Positions 11,516 through 21,575 of a stretch of 64,000 nt of DNA are shown in pieces. Position 1 is the stretch's first letter; each line of letters begins with the position of its first letter. This stretch comes from Manis javanica (lineage: Eukaryota > Chordata > Mammalia > Pholidota > Manidae). Both the position numbers and the translations under genes were made by a program. The stretch spans positions 70,669,501 to 70,733,500 of the forward strand of contig NC_133163.1 of the NCBI RefSeq assembly GCF_040802235.1, read 5' to 3'. The notes beneath the pieces were generated by a model, which saw only the letters and a program-made list of their open reading frames with translations, was not told the origin of the DNA and made no database searches.

Positions 11516-11530
11516 TCTCCCCCTTTTTTG
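11516..11530 (-). promoter_or_regulatory. Polypurine tract of the IAP-like provirus
   Basis: The minus strand reads CAAAAAAGGGGGAGA directly against the TGTTGG start of the 3' LTR. This is the RNase H-resistant primer site for plus-strand DNA synthesis in retroviruses. Confidence 0.9.
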
Positions 11531-11861
11531 TCTAACAGAAGCTCAAGGCGGAACTTGCCAGCAGAGGCGGAGACAGAGGCCTGACCTCCATCATACTTCC
11601 TGATGCCCCCTTTTTGGAGAGGGGTTCTGGGCATCTACCCCTATGCAGTCAGGCATGCCTCTCAGAGGGGTCCAAGACCTCTTGCAGTGCTTTGCCTCGC
11701 ATCCTCTGGCTGGCGTTGGGACCGCTTGGTACAAAGGGTTTGGACCCTTTTTCTCAACCCTCTTGCACCATGAGCTTCTTAAAGAAAGCTGTGATTAAGC
11801 ATTGAGGTACTCGGGCCTGGTGCAGTGCCACATGGGCTCAGGGTGCAAGAGCTACCTCAAG

Positions 11862-12270
11862 CTAAAGCTGAGCTTCCTTCTTAAGCATATTGAGCCACAC
11901 TTGGGGAGAGGCGCCAATGTCTATCGCCATTAGGGCTTGAGCAAGGATCACCTTGTCCTTCTTATGTTGATTGCGGAGTCTGCATAACAACCAGAGTAGG
12001 AGCATGAGACCTCCAAGCATGAACACGCCCATCCCAGCCATGCCCGCCCACTCCTTGACGTGGGAGAGAGCTCTGAGGAACCAGGAAGAGAGTCCTTCTG
12101 CTACGGAGATATCTAGACGGGTGGAGTTGATGTGGATTATTTCTCGCCACAGTTCTTCTAGTGCTCCATCAAAGTCCTGGGACCAGTTTCCTGAAAGATA
12201 CTGGGACAGGCCTCGTGACAGATTAGTGAAAGCATTTAATACTTCTGTTAGTGATCCTGGCTTGTTTGTG
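11862..12270 (-). pseudogene. Env transmembrane-subunit C-terminal remnant (IAP-like provirus)
   Basis: A minus-strand frame without stops runs from about 12270 to a TAG at 11862-11864. It has an N-glycosylation-type NLS and NST, then a membrane-proximal tryptophan-rich segment (SWFL, VKEW) and a strongly hydrophobic anchor of ~22 residues rich in G, M and L (encoded around 11990-12060), then a basic stop-transfer (RLRNQHKKDK) and a ~40-residue cytoplasmic tail. This is the end of a retroviral Env. It has no start, surface subunit, cleavage site or fusion peptide, because the internal deletion joins it to gag. It is in a different frame from gag, so no fusion protein is made. About 350 bp of noncoding sequence follow before the polypurine tract. 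Confidence 0.75.
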
Positions 12271-13674
12271 GCTCTGTAATATGGCTGCGGCTAGGCCCGC
12301 GTTGGTGAGTGGCCCTCCTATTTCTCTACAGGCTTTCAACCAAGCGTGTATCCCTTTCTGTTTCCAGGGTGTTATCGCCTGTCTGCATTCCTTGGTACAT
12401 TGTTCAAATACTAATTGCTCCACTAGGGGCATTGCTTGTTCCTGATCTCCAAATATTCTGCCTGCGGCCTCCATCATACGAGCGACAAAGTCAGAAAATG
12501 GCTCGCTCAGCCCCTGAATAATTTTTGTCAAATTGCCTGATACTTCTCCTTTGTTGGTGAGGGCTTTCCATGCCTTGGCGGCGCACGTGTTTATTTGTGC
12601 GTATACCTGTAAGGGGAAGGCGGTCTGGTCAGCTACCCACTGTCCTTGGCCCGTCAGCATATCATATGACCACGCAGGCTGTCCTTCGGCCGCGTTTGCG
12701 CGTGCCTGGGTCATGCTGATATCATGCCACAATGCCTTCCATTCTATGTATTGCCCCATACTAGAAAGGCATGCCTTAGTTACATATTGCCAGTCTGCGG
12801 GTGTCATGGCTGTCTCTGTTAATCTCTCAACTTGTGCTATGGTATAGTTAGCACTGACTCCATAAGCCCGAACGGATTCTGCTAACTCCTTAACTTGTTT
12901 ATGGCTCAGGGGCTGGTGAGAGCGTACACCGTTATCCTCAAATACAGGAAACATTTGTCTAATTGCCTGAAGAGTATCTGGGTGGCAAAAGGAGAGTGCG
13001 CCACTCACGTAAGGTGGCGGGGCAAAGGGCGTCGGGGGACACCCTGCTTTCATTTTTTCCTTGGTCCGCTTTTCAACTTTGCTGGTTCCCTTACTTCTAC
13101 ACTCTGCGGTTTTATTTTCTTCCCCTTCCTCTGCGGACGTTAATTCCTCCTCAGATTCCCTATTGGAGAGTTGGAGGTCCCTCAACTCTTTCCAGGGATA
13201 TTTACTATTTTCTCCGAGGCGATCGTCACTCGCTTCTCGGGGCTCTTTCGCTTTTGCCCTAGGCGGGCTTTCTCCCTCACTCTGAGGTTTCTTTACCTTC
13301 GTTTTTGTGGCCTTTTTTCGGCCGCGCGCACTCTCTGTTTCCCGTTCCGTTTCTGACATGCTCTCTTGGACATCTGTCAATGCTCTCTGACCTTCTTTTA
13401 TTACCTTTTCACATCTCTCATCTTGCAGACAAGCTCTAATCAGTTTCCAGAGGGGCCTGGTGCCTCCCCTCAGGCTACCCTCCTCCTCCTCTCTATCAAG
13501 ATCTTTCCCCAGTTTGTCCCAGCTCGGGATTGAGAGGGACCCTGAACAAATGAACCAGGGGGCCACACAGTCTATCTCCTTCACAAAAGATCCTAAGACT
13601 TTGCTGGAGACCTTCAAGTTTCGCTCTTTGAGAGCTGTCTGCAGCGCCGTGACTAATGACGGTGCATTCCCCAT
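12223..13674 (-). CDS. gag: Truncated betaretroviral Gag (matrix, linker, most of capsid)
   Basis: A 483-codon open frame starts about 170 bp downstream of the 5' LTR. Residues 1-~100 look like a betaretroviral matrix: MG at the N terminus for myristoylation and a W-rich helical domain (PWF at 39-41). Residues ~105-210 are a highly charged E/K/R linker. A proline-rich segment follows with a PPPY late-domain-type motif at 219-222. Capsid begins about 228 and includes the major homology region near 385-405 (QG, E, F..F..R pattern). Capsid breaks off about residue 466; the last ~17 residues are out-of-frame env sequence. Nucleocapsid zinc knuckles are absent. The frame is fully open, in keeping with a young insertion. 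It might still be translated; whether it assembles is unknown. Confidence 0.85.
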   Translation of the reverse strand: MGNAPSLVTALQTALKERNLKVSSKVLGSFVKEIDCVAPWFICSGSLSIPSWDKLGKDLDREEEEGSLRGGTRPLWKLIRACLQDERCEKVIKEGQRALTDVQESMSETERETESARGRKKATKTKVKKPQSEGESPPRAKAKEPREASDDRLGENSKYPWKELRDLQLSNRESEEELTSAEEGEENKTAECRSKGTSKVEKRTKEKMKAGCPPTPFAPPPYVSGALSFCHPDTLQAIRQMFPVFEDNGVRSHQPLSHKQVKELAESVRAYGVSANYTIAQVERLTETAMTPADWQYVTKACLSSMGQYIEWKALWHDISMTQARANAAEGQPAWSYDMLTGQGQWVADQTAFPLQVYAQINTCAAKAWKALTNKGEVSGNLTKIIQGLSEPFSDFVARMMEAAGRIFGDQEQAMPLVEQLVFEQCTKECRQAITPWKQKGIHAWLKACREIGGPLTNAGLAAAILQSHKQARITNRSIKCFH

Positions 13675-13824
13675 GGTGCCTCCTTATTTACAGAGAACCA
13701 TCAACCATTATCCTAAAAAGCAGGGGCCTCTCGGAACTTACCCCTCCGGGCTTTCTTCTGACCTGCAGTTCTGAATCCTCTCCAGATGTCTGAAGGGTCC
13801 TCCCTGTGCCGGTGATGTTCTGGT

Positions 13825-13842
13825 TCCCGGGATTCGGCACCA
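13825..13842 (-). promoter_or_regulatory. Primer binding site, tRNA-Phe-like
   Basis: Two bases after the 5' LTR the minus strand reads TGGTGCCGAATCCCGGGA, complementary to the 3' end of mammalian tRNA-Phe with one apparent mismatch (T for A at the 11th base). IAP-type elements are known to use tRNA-Phe. Assignment is from memory of tRNA ends. Confidence 0.75.
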
Positions 13843-13844
13843 CT

Positions 13845-14178
13845 TGTCGCGCGCCCCGTCCTCGCCGGCAAGAACAGCACGCAACAACAGCAGGATTCTT
13901 CTGCAGAAAGCTTTATTCTTCAGCTCTTTGTGAAACAAATGAGTTGGGCAGGACCCAGAGGGGAAGGAGAGGCTTGCTTATATAGTTCTCATGCTCTGAC
14001 CTGGTTGGTGCGGCTCCATATGCCTTATTAGCATAACCATTTGGTGGGTCTCATTGGTCCTTATGCCAAGGCGCAATTAGCATGTAGTTTAGTGGTGTGG
14101 GATGATTTGTCATTAGGAAGTTCGGGGCCTTCCGGCTGCCCTGCATGGGGCGCTATTTTCTGAGCGCGGCTGCCAACA
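13845..14178 (-). repeat. 5' LTR of the IAP-like provirus
   Basis: 334 bp, with the same ends and signals as the other LTR: TATATAA at 13978-13984 and AATAAA at 13912-13917 (minus strand). It should act as the promoter for the minus-strand provirus. No substitution relative to the 3' LTR was seen. The flanking CTAAAA (14179-14184) is the right target duplication. Confidence 0.95.
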
Positions 14179-14184
14179 CTAAAA

Positions 14185-16990
14185 TTCTCTAATGACCCAG
14201 CTTATCAGGTAAGTGTGTCTGGAGAATAAAGATATTTTAATATGTACAAAGTTGCAAAAATTTACCTGTTAATGTCCTTTCTCAGAAAGAGTCAGAGAAC
14301 TACATGGGAAACAAAGGAGTCAGTCATTAATATTATACTTCAGAATATGTATTTGGGAAAAAAGTAAATATATAAGCTGTATGGCCATCCTCTAATCCAC
14401 ATTTATATCTAGCTTTTGGAGTTTTGTTTTTGATTTTAAGGGTACTTGAAGGTGAAGACTGTACTAATGGCACTTTTGCTTTTTGTGTTTTTCTGTTTCT
14501 TATTTATCTTATTGGGAATTTTTCACTTCAGTAAACATATTTAAATAAAACTGTCTAAATAAATACATATTCTCCATGGTCCTCAAAGTTCACATAATTC
14601 CCTTTGTCATAAAAATTAGAAAAGTTTATTAAAGCTTTTTGTAGCAAAAACTTACTAAGTGAATTTCAAATTTTCTAAAAGATGTTTCACCTTGAATGCC
14701 CAGCACTACTTAGATAGTGGAGTAGACTGTAGAACAGACTAGTAAAATGAAAGTAAAGAAGTTCTGTTGGATTTCTCAAACTGTTTTTAGACAGTGTCTG
14801 ATAAGCTATAATTAGAATGAAACATTTATTTTCCACAAAATACCATGTGTATAAGTCTCCTTTATTTTTTCTTGTACTTGTTATTAAGTATCCGTGTAGA
14901 GGTGGAGAATATTATTGGAGGATGTTCTCCTTTTCCTATCACTATAAGACCAATGAGAGCAATGACTTTTATTTTTTTTTTCCTCCCTTCGGTATATAAC
15001 CAACACCTGCAACAATGCCTAACAAATTACATACAGTCAATAAATATGAATAGATGAGGAAATGGATACATGAATGAAAGACAAGATACAAGAAGGTAAT
15101 GAAAGAGTCATCATGGTGATGGGGAGGAGGAGAGATTCCAGGATAGTGGTTTGCATGTACAGGAGGCAACCCACCCAGACTGTAATAGGTGAGATGATTC
15201 TAAAAGAGACTTTTTCATAAATATTAAATCAATAGAATACTTGATGTGCCAAATGTCTTGAGAAATGACATAAGTAGTAGGCAAAAGTTTGAGTTGAATT
15301 AGAGACATGCACCCATGAAAACTGAACAAACAAGGAAGTAAGATTACCTCCAGAAGAAAATAAGAGACCTAGAGAAAATGGGAAAGAAGAAAGAGCTGAG
15401 CCCTTATTTTCCATAGTTGGAAGTCAAAACATAATGATTCCAAACTAAAAACAAAATAAAACATCAAGAACTAATAATAGAAGACCATTATCTAGAGATA
15501 TTGAGTTGATTTTCAAAATAATCAGCTACAAAAAATAGAAGCTATTGCTGCTGAGTAACAGTTGAAGTAGGATGCTGTTGTTCAAAATAAACCTGCAGAA
15601 ATATTTGACACTTTTTACTGTGAGAGTATAACTAATAAAAGTGAAAACTAATAAACAAATAATAGAGGATTGATGGATTTGAGGATAGTTTGTTTGCCAA
15701 GCACATGCTCCCACCCTTTATCCCATCCTAGGAGAGTGTCTATATCCATCTTCCTTTTGGAACCTAGTTATCTTTTCTTCTTGAACTGAACAACATGATT
15801 CTTCTAGTGACTGTAAAACCTCATTATTGTTCCATTAGAAATTGAAGAGCTATTTCTTTTTAATTTTGAAAACCTCTTATAGTTTGTGAGGAAACTATAC
15901 TACTCCTTGACTCTCTTATTTCTACCTTTTCTCCTAGTTTTTCATCTGTCATGCTGCTGAGGATTATTATTAGCTTTTATCATAGCATTCTTCCTGGATT
16001 CCATCCTGAATTATTTTGTATCCAGTCTAGGAATTTTACTTGTTAACTTTTAAATTTGCTTTTTGCATCAAGACAAAGCTCCCTTCCAATTCCACAAATT
16101 GATAACAATCTCAAGCAGGGTTAAAAACATAGCACCTATATTTCAAGTCATTGAAATGAATAGCTTGTTGCTTGTACTCTTTGAGGTTCAAGATTTCAAA
16201 TCTCTCCATATATTTTCCTTTCAAGCAGGCTACATGCATGATACATTAAGACAGATCATTGTTCAAAATATCACCTTTTATGTCCACCTCTCTATGTCCA
16301 GACTTGCTAAAAGTCTATCTTACTATTTTAATTGCTCAATTAATTGTCATTTATTTCTTCTATCCTGAAAAATCTCCTTCTAACTCACTTAGCTCCCCAG
16401 TAATTATCTAATAAGCTGGTAATACTGACATTGTACAGCCACTTTCAATGCTAACCTTTACTTGACTTCTCTATGGAATTTGACACTAATAGCCATTCCC
16501 TTTTACTTTAATTTCTCACTTCACAATTTCTAGGACATGGGCCTTTCTCCTGCGACTATAGTTATTTATTCTCAGTATCTTTGCTGGCTCTTTTGTTTTC
16601 TTTACTTAACCCCTTTATCTTTATCTTTATTTTTTTGCTAACCTATCTCGCTTATCTCCACAGCTCTAACTGCCACCTACATTTACCCTCCTGTCTGTAT
16701 TTCAAGGTTAGGAGTTTTCCATTCCTACAAGTGAAGATTTAGCTGTCTCATAGAATCTGCATTTTAATTCATCATTTTACCCAAACTTCTCCACATTTGC
16801 TCTTTACCCTACTACAGAAATCTCTAGAAATGGAAATCATTCTGATCTGCTCTTTTTTTCTCACATCCCTTTAGTACGGTCCCTATATCCCATTACAACT
16901 TAATCTTACCTTTTCTTTATATACTTTCTCTATACTCCTTTCCATTCCTACAGCAAACGCTTTAAGGTTGTATCTTGAGAGAGACTTATA
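14185..16990. other. Noncoding sequence with an L2/MIR-type tail
   Basis: No coding exon recognised. Around 15000-15075 a plus-strand old-LINE tail is visible ('aatgcctaacaaattacatacagtcaataaatatgaatagatgag', ending in a GAAT-type series). 16380-16960 is T/C-rich and may be an old repeat I cannot name. The open frames of 60-100 codons overlap on both strands and lack motifs. Confidence 0.45.
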
Positions 16991-17175
16991 ATTGGTATTC
17001 CAACTCTCTACCAATTAATGGAATACTTTTGCAGGTTATATAATCTCTTTAAGTCTCAGTTTCTTTATCCATAAAATGGAGATAACAATAGTATCTAAAT
17101 CATAGGATACAGTGTTAATTGATGTATGTAAATACTTGTAGCACATTCCCTGAACACTAATACTACTTTCATTAT
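16991..17175 (+). mobile_element. MIR SINE relic
   Basis: The central MIR phrase is visible: 'tctcagtttctttatccataaaatggagataacaatagtatctaa', then 'cataggata' and a decayed 3' part with 'acttgtagcacattccctgaac'. This is the tRNA-derived MIR core in plus orientation, ancient and inactive. Confidence 0.85.
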
Positions 17176-18036
17176 TAAATAGGTAAAAGACTAGCAAAGA
17201 TCTTGTAAAATGAAAAAAGAGTAAAAAGAAGGAAAAGAGATAAGGAAAGAAAAAATTTGTGTGAATTAGAATTGGTCATAAACTCAAGGTTTGTCAAATA
17301 CTGAATCATGTTCCTTCATCATGCCTTTGTGGCTGTGACCAGGATTTTTCCTCACCTTGACTGTGGCCTTAAGTTTTGCATATATTTATGATTTATTTTC
17401 TTCTCTTTGAGAAAACTTCTCAAAAATTACTGTTTTTGCAGGTAGTAATAGTAATATTTTCAAATATTGTTGTAGTTACTTTTAGAACAGCTGTATTTCT
17501 ACAGATTAGACTAAAAAGTGAATTTCTGTCAAACAAATCAGATTTTCACATTGAATTCTAATTCAATTCAGCAATGTGTTCCTTACCTTGCTGGTGACAA
17601 TGTGAAACAGAAGATGCCAGGTTTGCAGCTTCAGCTATCATCAGCAGAAATCGGGAAGAGTCAGCGATGCAAGCGTCAGCTCTTCACAAAATATTTTCTT
17701 TCTCTTCCTGGATGCAACAGATGTGAACAGCAGGGAAACAACTTTTATGTCTCGAGCAAAATTCCATTAATTTAAGTCTGCAGAGACCACATTCCAACTT
17801 TGTCACTGATTTTCTAATTCCCTTTTGATAAGTATTAATAACGCATATTGCCAAAAATGGGGATACAGGTATATATTCTACCAAAAAGTATATGCTGTGG
17901 AAAGTTACACCTTGAAAGTCTTCTGCAGTAAAAAAAAAAAAAAAAATCAATTTAGACATAGGGAAATCAACATTTATAAAAAATTCAATACTGCCTAAAT
18001 ATCACATTTATTTTTATTTCAATTGTGGATAGAAAG

Positions 18037-18441
18037 TGTCTTGCCAATGGGTTTCAGTCCCGGGCAAGTTTGCTATGAAGTCAATGTGTCAATGTGACCA
18101 AAGAAATGACAGTAGAATGTTTTGGGGATGAAAGGGTTATACCCAACTTCATTTCCATGGTGGCAGGTCAATCACTAGAATCCCACCGACTCAGAGCGAG
18201 TCTGTCTGCAGCAAGCTGGTCTCTCCCTCTGGGCCTCTGTCCTCAGTGCTGCCATGACTTCAGCCTCTGCTCTGCTCTCCTGCAGCCTTGCAGCCATGCC
18301 ACCATGTCACCATGTCGCCCAGAGCACTGGGCAGAGCTCTTTATAGAGTCAATAGCAACATATTGCCCACACATGTGCAGTGAGCTAGTCAACCAGGGCC
18401 AGGTGAGAATCCTGGCCACAGGAACTTTCATTTTATCCACA
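18037..18441 (-). repeat. Left (3') LTR, 405 bp
   Basis: On the plus strand it starts TGTCTTGCCAATGGG and ends TTTTATCCACA, so TG...CA ends are kept on both strands. It differs from the right LTR by many substitutions and several indels, so the insertion is much older than the 11-14 kb provirus. Confidence 0.85.
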
Positions 18442-19540
18442 CTCAACCCCTCCAGGATTCTCTCCTCTCAATCCATGTGCTTTCAATCCTCTGCAATGGT
18501 CCCTGTGCAAGAAAGCTGGAGCATTGTAACCAAATTCCATAATAACAACAGAGGCTACGACAATATACAAATAACAAAAATTAAAACAAATTATAATAAC
18601 CCTCAAGCCTGAGGAGATCCATTGCTACCAAGTGGTCTTCCCTGCTGTATTCAAACCAGTTCTACTCAAAGGAGTTAACCAAAAGGACCATGGGTGAGCC
18701 TTACAATACCCACCTTCTCCAGCCTTTCCAGCAAAAAGTCTTACAGACACACAGGCCAATCTTGTTGCTTTATCTCTGCCTTCTGCTTTGTCCTCAGCAG
18801 CCAGAACTGCTGCTCGGGTCTCAATTGCCACAGCTCCAGTCCAATTTCTTTCTGTCTTCTCCTGCCTTTTCAAACCAACCCACATCTGGGTCCTTATGAC
18901 CTTCATGAGGTCCTTTAAATTCTTCCTTGGAGAAGCAGACTGTATTTACTTTTTTTTTTCTTTTTGTGTTTTTTTTTTCTTTTTGTATTTACTTTTGTGC
19001 TTGAGCCTGAGGACAGAAGCAGAGCATGGAGTGCTCCACAACCTGAGGGAGGGGCTGCACCTCTCCTGAAAGAACCCGCGGTTGCCAGTCCTTCTGGATT
19101 TCCACCAGCTTTCAGCCAGGTAGAGTCTCAACCAAGGAGGGGCCGATGCCTCCGGCAGTGTCAGAACCTCCACCCCCACCTGTTGGTCAAACCTCCGCTC
19201 CTCCATTTCTGGGGCTGACGGCTCCACTACATCCTTCCCCTGCCCCACAGTACCTGGCAGCCTGCACGCCCACCCTGCTGCTTCTTGGGCCACTCCTCCT
19301 AGGGCTGCTGCTCCTTCTCAACCTGCTTCCTGTCCGGCCACAGCACTTCTTAGTGATGCCATTTCAGTCAGCTTTCTCTTGGGGTGGACCCCAGTCCTTC
19401 CCTCCTTCACAGCACCACATGTCTACAGGGGGACATCAAGTGTCTCCCAGCCACAGGTGCAGCTGCAGCAACACCCCTCCCATGAGGGTAGTCTGTTCTT
19501 TTTCCTTGGTCACCAATGAACCCTGCCAACTGTTGCCAAT

Positions 19541-19971
19541 TGTCTTGCCATTGGGTTTCAGCCCCAGGCAAGTTCGCTATGGAGTCAATGTCACCAATGA
19601 AATGACAGTAGAACATTCTTGGGGTGAAAGGGTTATACTCAACTTTATTTCCGTGGTGGTAGGTCAATGACTAAAATCTTCTTCACTCAGAGTGAATCTG
19701 CATGCAGCAAGCTGGTCTCTGCCTCTGGGCCTCTCTGCCTGCACAGCCATCCTCTGGGCTTCTGTCCTTGGTGCTGCCATGACTCCAGCCTCTGTTCTGC
19801 TCTGCTCTGCTCTCCTCTCCTCTCCTCTCCTGCAGCCCTGCTGCCATGTGGCCCTGGGTGGAGCCCTTTTATACAGAGTCAATAGCAACATATTGCCTAC
19901 ACGTGTGTAGTGAGATAGTCAACCACAGCCAGGTGAGAATCCTGGTCACGGAACCTTTCATTTTATCCACA
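19541..19971 (-). repeat. Right (5') LTR, 431 bp
   Basis: It starts TGTCTTGCCATTGGG and ends TTTTATCCACA on the plus strand. It contains an expanded CTCTG/CTCCT simple repeat near 19793-19833 that is shorter in the other LTR. The TATA-like sequence and the shared 'gagtcaatagcaacatattgcc' block align with the left LTR. Confidence 0.85.
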
Positions 19972-19976
19972 GAAAG

Positions 19977-20755
19977 GCAACTTCTTTTTAATTCAGTTTT
20001 ACAGTGCATTTTCATGTTAACTATCCACTGAAAAGAAAATAATGGCAAGTAGGGCACTGTGTGAACATGTTTATGTACATTTCAGTTTGGCTTAATTTTT
20101 CTCTCAGTTCAGACTTTTTTATTGAGACTGGCTCATCCTTCCAAAAATAACAGAAAGGGCTACAAATAAACTAACAAAATGGGGCTTGAATGCTTTGTAA
20201 CCTTTAGCAATCCCTAAAACATTTGAGGGTACTCTAAAAATTAAAAAAGCAGAAATACTGAGTATGCAGCCCTCACAAAAGCATGTGGGCCTCCATAGTG
20301 TCCCAATCACAGGGAATTTTCATTTTACAGCCACAGCTTCAGTTAATGCATGCAATAGAAATGGATATTAGAAATCTATTCTTATTTATTGTAATATGAA
20401 TGCAAGTGGAGAAAACAGTAAAAATCTGCAGTGTCTGCACATTTCCTAGCACTCTGGTTTCTGTGAGAGTAGGAATTATTTATGGACATTCTGGCCCAGT
20501 TCTAATATTTAAAGGGCTACAAGTTTTTCTCCATCAAGGACTGCAGGTTTTAAAATGTCCCACAGAGATTTCAATGAATCAGCCATCTTAAAAGTAAAAG
20601 GAGAACAGTCTGCTTTTACATGGATTAAAAAGGACTTAGATATGTGATGTTGGCATCTTTTATTATGCATTTATTTATGTTAATTTATAATTTACCACAT
20701 GACTTTATTAAAAGAAAAATAGAGGTAGTTATCTTTAGTAGGAAGGATTAGAGAT
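19977..20755. other. Unassigned noncoding sequence
   Basis: No repeat or gene recognised. The open frames of about 63 codons are within chance expectation. Confidence 0.5.
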
Positions 20756-20769
20756 AAAAATGCTCTGGC

Positions 20770-21415
20770 GATGGGTAAGATTCCTTAAGGGAGGAACAAC
20801 CTAAGACAGGCACAGTTGCAGGGGGGCCATCAGGTGAGAAATTGGGGATCAACAGAGGTGAGGCTCAGAACCTCATCCCCTCCTGCTTTGAGAGAAATCT
20901 TCTGCATCAGTGGATGTTTTGCTGCCCTTGTCTAGCTTGGATTAATACTTAGTCCATAGGCACACACCTGATCATCTACATTTGCCCTCTTACAGAACTA
21001 AACTATGTTTTCTACCTTTATCTTGCATCTACCTACCACTTCAGCTGTTTATTAAAAATAAAAATAATAATAATAAAGGGAGAAATGTGGGATCAACATA
21101 TAAATCAAGTATAAAAATCAAACGAATATTCATATTTGACCTGATTGTTTATAGTTCATAATGCGTGATCAAAACCGAAAGTTTCTGTGATGACTGCCCT
21201 TGTACTGTTCACCATGTAAGAATTTATTCACTATGTAAGAATTCGTTCACCATGTAAGAACTTGTTCATTATGCTTCAGAAGATTGGAGACTGACGAGAA
21301 TTAGGCTTGAGATGGATTAATGATTGTACATTGAGCATTGACCCCCCTATACAGAATTTTATTGTTGTTAACAACCATTTGATCAATAAATATGAGAGAT
21401 GCCCTCTCAAAAAAA
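20770..21415 (+). mobile_element. Composite-element tail, retrocopy A (tail only)
   Basis: A 14-bp duplication, AAAAATGCTCTGGC, flanks this 5'-truncated insertion at 20756-20769 and 21416-21429. It matches the 3' part of the tails at 37.7-39.5 and 40.2-42.0 kb: the segment after the Env remnant, a purine tract (AAAGGGAGAAA) and 323 nt of LTR-like U3-R (21086-21408). AATAAA (21385-21390) lies ~18 nt before the poly(A). The terminal hairpin GAGAG-ATGCC-CTCTC is present. The structure is that of an L1-mobilised RNA 3' end, not of an integrase-made LTR insertion, since U5 is absent and a poly(A) tail and long duplication are present. Confidence 0.9.
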
Positions 21416-21575
21416 AAAAATGCTCTGGCATTCCAGAATCCCTCAATCTTTTATGTATGCCTGTAGTTCTGTGTTATTTGTTCTCTGCGTACACTGAAAG
21501 ATACAAAAGCAGAAAAGTAGCAAGGTTTTCAATAAACTAGCTTAAGTTACTCAAAAGTATGTTAGAGATAGTTTT

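Larger units (their letters stand above)
11182..14178 (-). mobile_element. Young betaretrovirus/IAP-like provirus, internally deleted
   Basis: A complete two-LTR provirus of 2,997 bp lies on the minus strand. It has 334-bp LTRs at both ends that show no difference by eye, a perfect 6-bp target duplication, a primer binding site next to the 5' LTR (13825-13842), an open 5' part of gag, a junction into the end of env, and a polypurine tract next to the 3' LTR. The rest of gag, protease, polymerase and most of env are missing, so it cannot move by itself; it could only be copied with proteins supplied by another element. Identical LTRs mean integration was recent. The order, duplication size, tRNA-Phe-like primer site and Gag style point to the ERVK/IAP (class II) group. 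Confidence 0.95.
18037..19971 (-). mobile_element. Two-LTR retroelement with short noncoding interior
   Basis: Related LTRs at 18037-18441 and 19541-19971 surround a ~1.1-kb interior, and GAAAG (18032-18036 and 19972-19976) flanks the whole. A 5-bp duplication fits ERVL/MaLR-type insertion. Minus strand is the coding orientation: the reversed TATA-like element ('ctttatagag' near 18340, 'cttttatacag' near 19867) and a purine tract (GGAGGGGTTGAG) next to the left LTR agree. No gag, pol or env frame is seen inside; a small open frame at 19146-19670 is proline-rich by composition only. So it is either a nonautonomous element or a heavily deleted provirus. The sequence at the expected primer site beside the right LTR (TTGGCAACAGTTGGCAGGG) could not be assigned to a tRNA. 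Confidence 0.8.

Noticed and set aside
12251-13774. Several plus-strand open frames of 60-104 codons across the gag region
   Set aside because: They are antisense shadows of the minus-strand gag frame, which has the longer frame, domain pattern and retroviral context.
18094-18612. 172-codon plus-strand frame with cysteines
   Set aside because: Most of it is LTR sequence read on the antisense strand. No family resemblance.
19146-19670. 174-codon plus-strand frame rich in proline and leucine
   Set aside because: It lies antisense to the LTR element interior and runs into an LTR. The composition follows from C-rich DNA.
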